Below are positions 1 to 7,233 of a stretch of 20,805 nt of DNA, one piece after another (positions within the stretch are counted from its first letter, which is position 1; each line of letters begins with the position of its first letter). The stretch comes from DATLAN01 sp035527455. Its GTDB lineage: Bacteria; Planctomycetota; Planctomycetia; Pirellulales; Thermoguttaceae. The translations under genes were made by a program, and so were the position numbers. Where the stretch lies: positions 1 through 20,805 of the forward strand of contig DATLAN010000538.1 in NCBI GenBank assembly GCA_035527455.1, written 5' to 3'. The notes below the pieces were generated by a model, which ran no database searches, was not told the origin of the DNA, and saw only the letters and a list, made by a program, of their open reading frames with translations.

Positions 1-2
1 GG

Positions 3-105
3 GAAGTACGGGTTCCTCTTCTCTATTCCTGGCTGTTTGGAAGTACCGGAAAACGCTGTGTTTCTTCCCGGAAACTCGTGAATAGAGAAGAGGAACCCGT
101 ACTTC
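3..105. repeat. Perfect 26-bp inverted repeat (large hairpin)
   Basis: Positions 3-28 and 80-105 are exact reverse complements (26 of 26), separated by 51 nt. The arms begin GAAGTACGGG and end TCTCTATTC. It lies downstream of the cytochrome gene on the minus strand and might act as a transcript-end structure, but it has no terminal T-tract. It looks like an intergenic palindromic repeat element. I see no gene in 1-210. Confidence 0.85.
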
Positions 106-210
106 TGCCACCTCCACGGTACGCAAATCCCGGATGAACCAGAAAGGCGAGGGAGTCTATCGAATCCGCCCGCATCCCCCAAGAGCAGTTTCTCGGCCCA
201 ACCTGCCCCG

Positions 211-2325
211 TCACCCACCCAGGACGCCCAGCAGGATTCCCGCCAGCAGGGACAGGCCCAGCAAGAGGGCCACGAATCCTCCCAGGACGACGACCCAGAA
301 GACGTCGCACGGCGGGGCCGTGGCTCGCAGTCGATCCAGCTTGCCGCTACGACGCATGCGGTCGAGATACTCGGGCCGTTCCTCCTGCAGTTCTTCCTCA
401 CTGACCAGGCCGGTCAGGACCGACATGTCCATGGGGAACTTCTCCGGCCGCAGATGCGTGCTGAAGAAGTGGATGGCAAAGACGAACCCGGTGGCCAGCA
501 GCGCCTGCGTCGAGTGGATCACCTTGGCGACGTTCAATGCCCTGCCCGGCAGGAAGGTGCAGAACCAACCGGGGAACCAGAGGATCAGTCCGGTCGCCCC
601 GATGATCACGATGTCAGCACACGCGCCCCAGAAGTCGAACTTCTCCCAGTAGGTCCAACGTTCGAAGGTCGGCTTCGGTCCCCGGCCGAAGAACCAGCGG
701 ACCATCTTGAAGAAATCCCTGAGATCGCGAAGGTTCGGCAGGGTCGAATCCGGCCCGAACATCATCCCCAGCCGCGAGGTGCCGTCGCGGGAGCCGATCA
801 CCAGCCGGCCGAGCATCCGCACCGCGTACACGACCAGGCAGGCGATATTGACCACGCCGAAGATGCGGTGGGCAACGCTGGTCGAGTCGAACCCTCCGAG
901 CAGGTCGGCCACCGTCCGGGCCCACGGATAATGGCTGTATTTCAGCGGCAGGCCGGTCAACGCCAGCCCCAGGAACGACAGGACCATGACGGTATGGGCC
1001 ACGCGATGGGACGGCCGGAAACGCACGTAGGCCGTGCTGCCCGGCACCAGGGACTTCGGACGCCCGTGCCTGGCCACGTGGATCAGACTCCGGATGAACC
1101 ACAATAGCGAGTGCAAACCGAAGAAGCTGAACGTGGAGATCAGGAAGGTCATCAGCACCACGTACACCCAGTACACGACGGGGTCCCGCTCGGGGTCGCG
1201 ACGGTCCGCATGGGGATCGAAGTCGAGGAAACTGGGCGGGGCGTTCGGATGGCACTGCCCGCACATCTGCGCCAGATGGCCGGCGGCAAGCTTCGAGTTC
1301 GGGTCGGAAGCCGGCGGCACGTCGTGGGCGCCGTGACAGTCGGAGCAATTCGCCGCCGGACCGTAACCCAGTGCGCTCAGCGATCCGTGGGTGCTCAGCG
1401 CGTAGCGGCTCGACTGACGCTCATGGCAAACGTTGCAGCGGTCAGGCAACTCCAGCCGAAAAGTGTCCGACTCGGGCGGCAGCGGGTCGTGCTTCGTATG
1501 GCAATCCGTACACGTCGGCTTTCGTTGCGGCTCCGCTTCCGACGTCACCTCTTCCGTTCCGGTTCCGGGGCCGCCTCCGCCGCCGTGTACGCTCTGCAGA
1601 AAACGCTCCTGGATGAAACGGTGGCATTTCGCGCAGGTGGCAGCGACGTTGGCGGGGTGAAGCGTGGATTGCTCTTCGTCCACCGGGTAGATGCCGTGGG
1701 CGCCGTGACAACTGGCGCACACGGCCGTGACCAAGAGTCCGGACTGTTCCAGGCTCAGGCCGTGCACGCCCCCGTTGTACGTGTCCAGAGACCCCTGGTG
1801 GCACTTGCCGCAGACCTGCACCTGGTGGTTGATGAACCGGCCGTCGTCGACCGGCAGCATGCCGTGTGCCTTCTCGTCGTGGCACGCACTGCAAGCCAAA
1901 GGTGCCCCGCTCTCCCATCCGGCCGCGGCATGTACTCCGTCCGCCACGCCGAGTTGTTGATCCTCATGACATCGGGCACACGATCTCTGCACCTGGCCGA
2001 GCGGGAACACGAAAGGAGCCACGACAGATTCCGTTTCCTCGACGTCGGTAGCATGGGCTTCGCGGACGTTCAGGGTCCGGGGGGCGCCCCCGTGGCAATC
2101 GTGGCAATTCACGCCTGCCCTGAAATGAACGTCTTCGGCCAGGTCCTCCGGGGGAATGAACAGCCGTAGCTGGTCCGTTTCCCACACGTCGGGATCGTTG
2201 TGGCACTGTGCGCAGGCGTTTTCCGCCGGCGAGAGTTGAAAACCGGCGATAGACTTTGCCGCCAAGACCCGTCCGCCGGACACAGTACACGTACTTAGAA
2301 ACAGGATACCCAGGAGTGTTCTCAT
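211..2325 (-). CDS. Membrane multiheme cytochrome c fused to cytochrome b domain
   Basis: The 704-aa protein starts with a signal-like hydrophobic stretch (residues 3-23). A periplasmic region with eleven CxxCH motifs follows (about residues 38, 74, 116, 145, 172, 203, 231, 272, 297, 327, 355), each a covalent c-heme site. The C-terminal half is a membrane cytochrome b domain like that of formate dehydrogenase gamma or b561 proteins, with hydrophobic segments near 384-412, 441-462, 488-508, 567-589, 602-622 and 675-702. Histidines inside or near these segments (for example H440, H444, H486, H604, H619) are candidate b-heme ligands. The likely role is electron exchange between the quinone pool and periplasmic partners; the direction is unknown. 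The ORF extends 134 codons upstream, but ATG 2325 starts exactly at the signal peptide and the extension overlaps the next gene in another frame. It is probably the second gene of the sigma54 operon, 143 bp after the receiver protein. Confidence 0.88.
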   Translation of the reverse strand: MRTLLGILFLSTCTVSGGRVLAAKSIAGFQLSPAENACAQCHNDPDVWETDQLRLFIPPEDLAEDVHFRAGVNCHDCHGGAPRTLNVREAHATDVEETESVVAPFVFPLGQVQRSCARCHEDQQLGVADGVHAAAGWESGAPLACSACHDEKAHGMLPVDDGRFINHQVQVCGKCHQGSLDTYNGGVHGLSLEQSGLLVTAVCASCHGAHGIYPVDEEQSTLHPANVAATCAKCHRFIQERFLQSVHGGGGGPGTGTEEVTSEAEPQRKPTCTDCHTKHDPLPPESDTFRLELPDRCNVCHERQSSRYALSTHGSLSALGYGPAANCSDCHGAHDVPPASDPNSKLAAGHLAQMCGQCHPNAPPSFLDFDPHADRRDPERDPVVYWVYVVLMTFLISTFSFFGLHSLLWFIRSLIHVARHGRPKSLVPGSTAYVRFRPSHRVAHTVMVLSFLGLALTGLPLKYSHYPWARTVADLLGGFDSTSVAHRIFGVVNIACLVVYAVRMLGRLVIGSRDGTSRLGMMFGPDSTLPNLRDLRDFFKMVRWFFGRGPKPTFERWTYWEKFDFWGACADIVIIGATGLILWFPGWFCTFLPGRALNVAKVIHSTQALLATGFVFAIHFFSTHLRPEKFPMDMSVLTGLVSEEELQEERPEYLDRMRRSGKLDRLRATAPPCDVFWVVVLGGFVALLLGLSLLAGILLGVLGG

Positions 2326-2468
2326 GTTGATCAATCCGTCTTTTCCCGTGCTCGGCGGGTCGTCGAAACGAAATGAGGCACTGACCTCGACGCGGCTTGC
2401 GCAGTGCCGGGGCCTTGGTGGGAATGGGTAAAGATTGGTGGCCGTCGTGGAGTTCGCCGTGGCGTACT

Positions 2469-3173
2469 CTACTTCTCGTCCCGGGTTTCCGATCCGGCAT
2501 GCTTGGCAAAAAGCGCGTCGGAAAACAGGCCCACGATCGTGCCGGCGGCGATGGCGGCGCCGACCGCCAGATAGGCCAAGACGGGAACGGGAGCGAGGAT
2601 ATAGGCGATCGTCACGCCTGCCAGGAAACCCATCGAAATCAGGACAACCTGCCGGGTGACGTTGCGATGCGTTCTCCTCCCCGGTGTCTCTTCGGCCTCT
2701 GTGGCTTCGGCCTGCCGAACTTCGCACGATGGTGCTTGGGCAGTCACCGTCACGCCCGAGTCGGGCTCTGCCACCGCAGTGGCCGTCGCCGCTCGTTTCG
2801 GCGGATGGGCCAGGGCCGAGGCGGTTGCTTCGCTCAAGCGTCCGGGGCTGAGAGGCTTCTCCAGGTAGTCGGAAACTCCCAGTTGCGCAGCCTGCTCGGC
2901 CGAGTCCCGGCTGGGGTATCCCGTGATCACGACGACACGCAGTCCAGGAAACTCCTTGGTTACCGCGCGGATGACATCGAGCCCGTCCATATCGGGCATT
3001 TTGAGGTCGGTGAACATCAAGTCGAACCGCTCAGAGCGACACGCCTGCAACGCGTCGTTCCCGCTGCCGACCGTGTGGACCGAATAACCTGCCTCCGTCA
3101 AGGCACGTTTGCAGCTTTCACGAACGATCTCCTCGTCGTCCACGACCAGGATTCGTTTTTCGACGACAACCAT
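2469..3173 (-). CDS. Receiver-domain protein with C-terminal membrane anchor
   Basis: The 234-aa protein has an N-terminal CheY-like receiver domain (about 6-122) with the acidic pair D12/D13, phospho-acceptor D56 in TDLKMP, T84 and K106 in the EKP motif. A 50-residue Ala/Thr/Glu-rich linker follows, then two hydrophobic segments (about 175-195 and 197-217) and a short charged tail. No DNA-binding or enzymatic output domain is visible. I chose ATG 3173 because GAGGTG lies 7 nt upstream; an in-frame ATG 30 bp further upstream has no better site. It is the first gene after the sigma54 promoter and precedes the cytochrome gene. It may bring a phosphorylation signal to the membrane or act as a phosphate sink, which is inference. 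A membrane-tethered receiver-only protein is unusual. Confidence 0.82.
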   Translation of the reverse strand: MVVVEKRILVVDDEEIVRESCKRALTEAGYSVHTVGSGNDALQACRSERFDLMFTDLKMPDMDGLDVIRAVTKEFPGLRVVVITGYPSRDSAEQAAQLGVSDYLEKPLSPGRLSEATASALAHPPKRAATATAVAEPDSGVTVTAQAPSCEVRQAEATEAEETPGRRTHRNVTRQVVLISMGFLAGVTIAYILAPVPVLAYLAVGAAIAAGTIVGLFSDALFAKHAGSETRDEK

Positions 3174-3193
3174 TTGATCACCTCGCCATCCGA

Positions 3194-3289
3194 GATTGTT
3201 CACAGGGATTGTTCACAGGGGGTAGTGACCGCATTCATGCGGTTCTCTTGCGGTTTGGGCAAATCGGACCCGATGAATGGGGTCACTAC
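3194..3289 (-). other. Structured 5' leader with nested dyads and tandem 13-mers
   Basis: This stretch would be transcribed as the leader from the predicted sigma54 start (about 3287) to the start codon at 3173. It holds a perfect 9-bp inverted repeat (3222-3230 with 3281-3289), a tighter dyad (3229-3234 with 3237-3242, CCGCAT/ATGCGG) and a 13-mer duplicated in tandem (3194-3206 and 3207-3219, GATTGTTCACAGG). The outer stem would involve the very 5' end of the mRNA. Regulatory or stability roles are possible but not shown. Confidence 0.5.
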
Positions 3290-3297
3290 GAATGTGA

Positions 3298-3313
3298 TGC
3301 AATCGACGTGCCG
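3298..3313 (-). promoter_or_regulatory. Sigma54 (RpoN) -24/-12 promoter
   Basis: The minus strand reads CGGCACGTCGATTGCA. This matches the RpoN consensus TGGCACG-N4-TTGCW at all specified bases but the first, with the required 10-nt gap between GG and GC. The predicted transcription start is near 3287, about 114 nt before the start codon at 3173. It lies just downstream of an NtrC-family activator gene and below two matching dyads, which supports a functional site. Confidence 0.85.
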
Positions 3314-3431
3314 CACGCAGATGGAAAAGCCGCCAAGTGTTCGGTGGCTGCGTAAGGTGTCGTGAGAAAAGCAGTTGCGAGTCCTGGAAGTCCGGCTGGA
3401 TGCAGAGCGGGTCTCGCGGATTGAGGGGAGA

Positions 3432-3450
3432 TGCATAGTTTTCGTATGCA
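3432..3450. promoter_or_regulatory. Upstream activator site 1 (enhancer dyad)
   Basis: The dyad TGCATA-N7-TATGCA is perfect in its half-sites and centred near 3441, about 154 bp upstream of the predicted sigma54 start. The same half-sites with the same 7-nt spacer recur 80 bp further away. This is the expected position and form of binding sites for a dimeric NtrC-type activator with a Fis-like helix-turn-helix. Confidence 0.72.
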
Positions 3451-3511
3451 GCAACCCGCGTAATCCTTCGTCCAATCGATGCTTTGGCCGCTGTTCATGG
3501 AGAAAAGAAGG

Positions 3512-3530
3512 TGCATATCATCGTTATGCA
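3512..3530. promoter_or_regulatory. Upstream activator site 2 (enhancer dyad)
   Basis: This is a second TGCATA-N7-TATGCA dyad with identical half-sites and spacer length to site 1 but a different spacer sequence. It is centred near 3521, about 234 bp upstream of the predicted sigma54 start. Conserved arms around an unconserved spacer point to a protein-binding operator rather than a duplication. Confidence 0.72.
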
Positions 3531-3568
3531 TCTGCAAGAGAAAAACATGCACCCGTCACTCCTGCGAC

Positions 3569-4984
3569 CTACACCCCGTCAGGAGGGTTTTCCTCCGCCG
3601 CCGTGACGTTGTGCTTGCGCATGAGGGCCTGGAAGTTGGATCGCTGCATTCCCACCTCGACGGCGGCGTGGGTCACGTTCCCCTGGTTTCGCCTCAGGGC
3701 TTCGCTGACGAAGCGGCGCTCCACTTCCTCCACCGCCTCCTCGCGCAGCTCCTTTTTTCGCTGCTTGAGTTCCTCGCTCGTCCTGGGTATCCGAACCGTC
3801 AGCGGCGCGCCCTCGCGGATATCCAGAGGCACTTGCTCCCGGGTGATCGTCTTGCCGGTGGAAAGCACGACGGCGCGGTGGATGGCGTTCTCCAACTCCC
3901 GAACGTTGCCGGGCCAATCGTAGTCGACCAGGAGATTGACGGCGTCGGAGGAGATCTCCGACACGTCGCAGCCGGTCTCCTCGCGGAACTTCTTGAGAAA
4001 GTGCATCGCCAGCGCGGGAACATCTTCCTTCCGTCGGCGCAGCGGCGGGACGTCGATCGGAACGATCTTCAGTCGATAGAAGAGGTCCTCGCGAAAGGAC
4101 CCGTCGGCGACCATCGCGTCGAGATTCTTGTTCGTGGCGGCGATCAACCGCACGTCGGTTTTCTGCGTTCGCGTGTCACCCACCGGCGTGAACGTTCGTT
4201 CCTGCAAGACGCGCAACAGCCTCGCCTGGAGCATGACGGAGGTGTTGCCGATCTCGTCGAGGAAGAGGGTGCCTCCGTCGGCGACTTCGAAAAGCCCTTT
4301 CTTTGCCGAGACCGCGCCGGTGAAGGCGCCCTTGGCGTGTCCGAACAGTTCGCTCTCCAGCAGGCTGTCCTGCAACGCGCCGCAGTCGACGGCGACGAAC
4401 CGCTTTGTCTTGCGGGGACTGTTGAAGTGGATCGCCCGGGCAATCAGTTCCTTTCCCGTGCCGCTTTCGCCGCGAATGAGCGCCGTGGTGTTGGTGGGGC
4501 TGACGCGCGCGATCAGATCGTACACGGCCTGCATGGCTTCACTCCTGCCGATCATGTTCTCGAACTTGTATCGGGACTGGAGTTCACGGCGCAGGTAGCG
4601 GTTCTCGGAAAGGATCTCCGTGGTCTCGAGTGCCTTGCGCACGGTCAGGGCAAGCTGGTCGGCGCTCAACGGTTTGGGAACGTAGTCGGCGGCGCCGAGC
4701 TTGATCGCCTCCACGGCGCTCGATATTTGGGCAAAGCCCGTCATGATGACCACCTGGGTGTCGGGGCGAACGGCTTTGACCCTGCAAAGGAACTCCAGGC
4801 CGGTCATCCCGGGCATTTTCAGGTCGACGAGGATGACGTCGTACGGGTTCTTCTCCGCCATCACGATCCCCTCCTTGGGATTCTGACTGGTATCCACCTC
4901 GTAACCTTCCTCCGACAACACGCGGTCGCAACTCTTGCACACGATCTCTTCATCGTCGACGACCAGGATCCTCGCGTTCTTCAT
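3569..4984 (-). CDS. NtrC-family sigma54-dependent response regulator
   Basis: The 471-aa protein has an N-terminal receiver domain (5-120; D10/D11, phospho-acceptor D54, T82, K104). The central AAA+ sigma54-activator domain (about 145-385) contains Walker A GESGTGKE at 172-179, the sigma54-contacting GAFTGA loop at 219-224, Walker B GGTLFLDE at 237-244 and an arginine-rich REDLFYRL segment at 298-305. A Fis-type helix-turn-helix lies at about 434-460. All key residues are intact, so it should be an active enhancer-binding activator. ATG 4984 overlaps the kinase stop in an ATGA arrangement, with GAGAGG upstream. Its probable targets are the two dyads and the -24/-12 promoter directly downstream, and its probable partner is the adjoining kinase. 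Confidence 0.95.
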   Translation of the reverse strand: MKNARILVVDDEEIVCKSCDRVLSEEGYEVDTSQNPKEGIVMAEKNPYDVILVDLKMPGMTGLEFLCRVKAVRPDTQVVIMTGFAQISSAVEAIKLGAADYVPKPLSADQLALTVRKALETTEILSENRYLRRELQSRYKFENMIGRSEAMQAVYDLIARVSPTNTTALIRGESGTGKELIARAIHFNSPRKTKRFVAVDCGALQDSLLESELFGHAKGAFTGAVSAKKGLFEVADGGTLFLDEIGNTSVMLQARLLRVLQERTFTPVGDTRTQKTDVRLIAATNKNLDAMVADGSFREDLFYRLKIVPIDVPPLRRRKEDVPALAMHFLKKFREETGCDVSEISSDAVNLLVDYDWPGNVRELENAIHRAVVLSTGKTITREQVPLDIREGAPLTVRIPRTSEELKQRKKELREEAVEEVERRFVSEALRRNQGNVTHAAVEVGMQRSNFQALMRKHNVTAAEENPPDGV

Positions 4985-6612
4985 TTGCCATCCTCTCGTT
5001 TCATGCCTGATTCGTCGCCCGAGCGGCCGGCGGGCAGCTTGATCGTGAAGGCGGCCCCTTCGCCGAGAGTGCTCTCCACGTCGAGGGTCCCGCCGTGTTG
5101 CTCGATAATGCCGTAGGAGACCGCCAGGCCGAGCCCCGTTCCCTGCCCCACGTCTTTCGACGTAAAAAAGGGATCGAAGATCTTGTCGATGTTCTCCGGC
5201 GGGATGCCCGTGCCGGTGTCGCGCAAGACGATCTCGACCTGGTCGGGCGCGGCCTGGCGGGCTTTGGATTCCGCGCGGGCCGCGGAAACGGTCGCGCGCG
5301 TCCGGATCGTCAACCGCCCGCCATCGGGCATGGCCTCGCCGGCGTTGACCAGCAGGTTCAGGAAGACCTGCTGCATCTGGCTGGTATCCATCAGGATCGG
5401 GGGAACGTCGGGGTCGAAGTCTCGCTCGATCTCGATGTTGAGGAAGAGCGCCTGGCGCTCGACCAGCGCGACGGCCTGCTCCAGCACGACGTGCACGTCC
5501 TGCCGTTTCTTCTCGGGAGGGCGCTCGCGGGAAAAGTCGAGCAGTTGCCGGATGATCGTGGCGCATCGGTCCGTTTGAGTGACGATCACCTCGAGGTCCC
5601 TCTTCTCCTGCGAGTCGCCGGGCATCCTCTTCGCGACAAGCTGCGCGAAGGTCAGGATGCCCATCAGGGGGCTGTTCAGTTCGTGTGCCACGCCGGCCGC
5701 CAGCAGACCGATCGAAGAGAGCTTCTCGGAGCGGACGATCTGGGCCTGCGCCAACGTCAAGTCGCGCGTCTTGTTCTCGACCTCCTCCTCCAGACGATGC
5801 GCCCAATCGCTCAGTTGTACCCGAGCTTTCCGCAAGTCCTCCGTCATGTTGGTGAACGAGCGGGCCAGTTGTCCGATTTCGTCGTCGCTGGTGGTCTGGA
5901 TCGCACAATTCAAATCCCCCCGAGCGATCCGGCGGGTGCATTCGAGCAGCCGTTGTACCGGCCGGCTGACGAATCGGTAAATGAACAACCCCACCAGCCC
6001 GCAGATGAACACGGTGGACACGCACCCGAAGACGACCGCGTTGCGGGTGGTTTGCGCCACGCGCTCGTCGGCCTGTTCGAGCGAGACGCCGACGTCGACG
6101 ACCCCCAGCAGGTTCTGGGATTCGGGGTGGACATGGCATGCCGCACTCGAGCAGGAGGGCTCGTTGTAGATCACGTCGATGGCCGCCAGGGCGCGATACC
6201 CCCGGTTCGTCGGGAACTCTCTGGCTCGCTTGGATTTCTCGTCGAGGCTCTCGAGCGGTTCCTCGGCCTTGTGACACTGATTGCAGGCCTCCTCGGTCCG
6301 ATCCACCTCTTGGTTGATCTCGCTGGGGTCGGCCGAATAGACGATGACGCCCTGCTTATTGAGGATGCGGACGTGCTCGATGCCTTCTTGGGCGCCGACC
6401 TCCTCGATCATCTTGTGGACGTCCTCCCGGCGGGACTCCAACATGGCGTGCCGGGTGCTCCGCCGGATCGTGTTCGCCAGCCGCAGGGTGCTGGCCGTCG
6501 CTTCGGTGAGGATCTCTTCGCGCTGGCTCCTGGCGGTCAGGTACGTATGGAATCCACCGTACGCGATCAGGACGCAGGCCAGAGGGATCACGAGTCGCAG
6601 GCGAAGGCTCAT
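4981..6612 (-). CDS. Membrane histidine kinase with periplasmic c-heme motifs
   Basis: The 543-aa sensor kinase has transmembrane segments at about 5-25 and 191-214 bounding a periplasmic sensor domain. That domain carries two heme-c type motifs: CNQCH (110-114) and the rarer CX4CH form C154-SSAA-C159-H160. HAMP (about 210-262) and a coiled coil follow. The HisKA domain has phospho-acceptor H310 in VAHELNSPL, and the HATPase_c domain has an N-box around N423, G1 DTGTGIP (465-471) and G2 GTGLGL (491-496). The heme motifs suggest sensing of redox state, a gas ligand or an electron donor in the periplasm. This fits regulation of the multiheme cytochrome encoded downstream. It is translationally coupled to the regulator gene. 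ATG 6612 is chosen because the first transmembrane helix begins there; no strong ribosome-binding site is seen. Confidence 0.93.
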   Translation of the reverse strand: MSLRLRLVIPLACVLIAYGGFHTYLTARSQREEILTEATASTLRLANTIRRSTRHAMLESRREDVHKMIEEVGAQEGIEHVRILNKQGVIVYSADPSEINQEVDRTEEACNQCHKAEEPLESLDEKSKRAREFPTNRGYRALAAIDVIYNEPSCSSAACHVHPESQNLLGVVDVGVSLEQADERVAQTTRNAVVFGCVSTVFICGLVGLFIYRFVSRPVQRLLECTRRIARGDLNCAIQTTSDDEIGQLARSFTNMTEDLRKARVQLSDWAHRLEEEVENKTRDLTLAQAQIVRSEKLSSIGLLAAGVAHELNSPLMGILTFAQLVAKRMPGDSQEKRDLEVIVTQTDRCATIIRQLLDFSRERPPEKKRQDVHVVLEQAVALVERQALFLNIEIERDFDPDVPPILMDTSQMQQVFLNLLVNAGEAMPDGGRLTIRTRATVSAARAESKARQAAPDQVEIVLRDTGTGIPPENIDKIFDPFFTSKDVGQGTGLGLAVSYGIIEQHGGTLDVESTLGEGAAFTIKLPAGRSGDESGMKREDGK

Positions 6613-6685
6613 CGAAGGTGTCGCCGGACAGACAGTCTTTTCGGTAGGCCAGAAGCGGCCGGTTCGTCTATCGAGAGAACCCCTT

Positions 6686-6714
6686 AGTATACCCGACGCC
6701 GCCGCCCATCGCCA
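6686..6714 (-). promoter_or_regulatory. Weak sigma70-like promoter candidate for the kinase operon
   Basis: On the minus strand TATACT (6691-6686) resembles a -10 box and lies about 74 bp before the kinase start. The hexamer 17 nt upstream (TGGCGA) is a poor -35 match. It is listed because it is the only -10-like sequence in the divergent region that points at the kinase. Confidence 0.3.
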
Positions 6715-6738
6715 CCGCGCGCGAATTTCCCCGGCGAT

Positions 6739-6767
6739 TTGACTACACGCGCCGCCTCTACTACAAT
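6739..6767 (+). promoter_or_regulatory. Sigma70-type promoter
   Basis: TTGACT (6739-6744) and TACAAT (6762-6767) are separated by the optimal 17 bp, each one mismatch from consensus. The start would be near 6774, giving a leader of about 97 nt before the GTG at 6871. It should drive the VOC protein and cupin genes. The -10 overlaps a small palindrome ACAATTGT (6763-6770). Confidence 0.65.
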
Positions 6768-6870
6768 TGTTACAACATGGACATGCCGCACCCGAGTGGG
6801 CGGTGTACCACCCACAAGGCCGCAGCGACTGGAAGTCCCCCACGTCTTTTTCACAAGAAGGAGCCCATCG

Positions 6871-7191
6871 GTGAAAACGTTCCATCACATCGGACTGGTT
6901 ACGGTCGAGGAGAAGCCGGGCGAGATGTATTTCGACTCGCTGAAGGTCTGGGGGACCAACCCGGACGACGATCCGAACAAGGTCGAGTGGGTCCGCTTCA
7001 AGCCGGAAAGCCCGCTGGCCGACACGCCCGTGGCCAAGATGCCGCACATCTCCTGGGCGGTGGACGATCTGGATAAGGCAATCGAAGGCAAAGAGATGGT
7101 GGTCGGTCCGTTGTCGGTGGGCCAAGGGATCCGCATCGCCTATTTCATGATGGACGGGGCCTTGATCGAGTACCTGGAAATCAAGACTTAA
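6871..7191 (+). CDS. Small VOC (glyoxalase-like) family protein
   Basis: The 106-aa protein opens with KTFHHIGLVT, the usual first strand of the vicinal oxygen chelate fold, where the HHIG histidine is often a metal ligand. It later has PHISWAVDDL (second beta-alpha unit) and ends with LIEYLEI, whose glutamate is the usual last ligand. One protein therefore covers a single VOC module that would dimerise. The substrate cannot be told. The start is GTG 6871 with AAGGAG 7 nt upstream; an ATG-less extension to 6739 would place the promoter inside the gene. It is followed 42 bp later by the Tat cupin gene, so the two are probably co-transcribed. Confidence 0.78.
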   Translation: MKTFHHIGLVTVEEKPGEMYFDSLKVWGTNPDDDPNKVEWVRFKPESPLADTPVAKMPHISWAVDDLDKAIEGKEMVVGPLSVGQGIRIAYFMMDGALIEYLEIKT

Positions 7192-7233
7192 CGACTACCT
7201 GAGAACCTCGCGACCCATTGAAGGAGATTACCC

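Noticed and set aside
23..310. Minus-strand 95-codon frame at the left edge
   Set aside because: It overlaps the cytochrome 3' end and reads through the inverted repeat; its composition is not protein-like.
1111..2169. Plus-strand open frame of 352 codons
   Set aside because: It is the complement shadow of the cytochrome gene, with no recognisable domain. Several similar long shadows (for example 3479-5116, 5095-6687, 12350-13696, 14918-16177 and 17717-18922) are left out for the same reason.
2395..2409. Second sigma54 promoter before the cytochrome gene
   Set aside because: GG-N10-GC spacing and GGCAC are present on the minus strand, but the -12 part reads AAGC rather than TTGC. It is much weaker than the site at 3298-3313, so it is not listed as a feature.
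2326..2727. N-terminal 134-codon extension of the cytochrome reading frame
   Set aside because: It overlaps the receiver-protein gene in another frame, has low-complexity Arg/Ser composition, and would bury the signal peptide inside the protein.
4985..6277. Long extension of the NtrC regulator frame through the kinase gene
   Set aside because: This is the frame-shifted shadow of the kinase (Arg/Pro/Gly-rich, no domain). The regulator starts at the ATGA overlap.
6613..7125. Upstream extension of the kinase frame into the VOC gene
   Set aside because: It is antisense to the VOC gene and lacks a domain; the first membrane helix begins at 6612.
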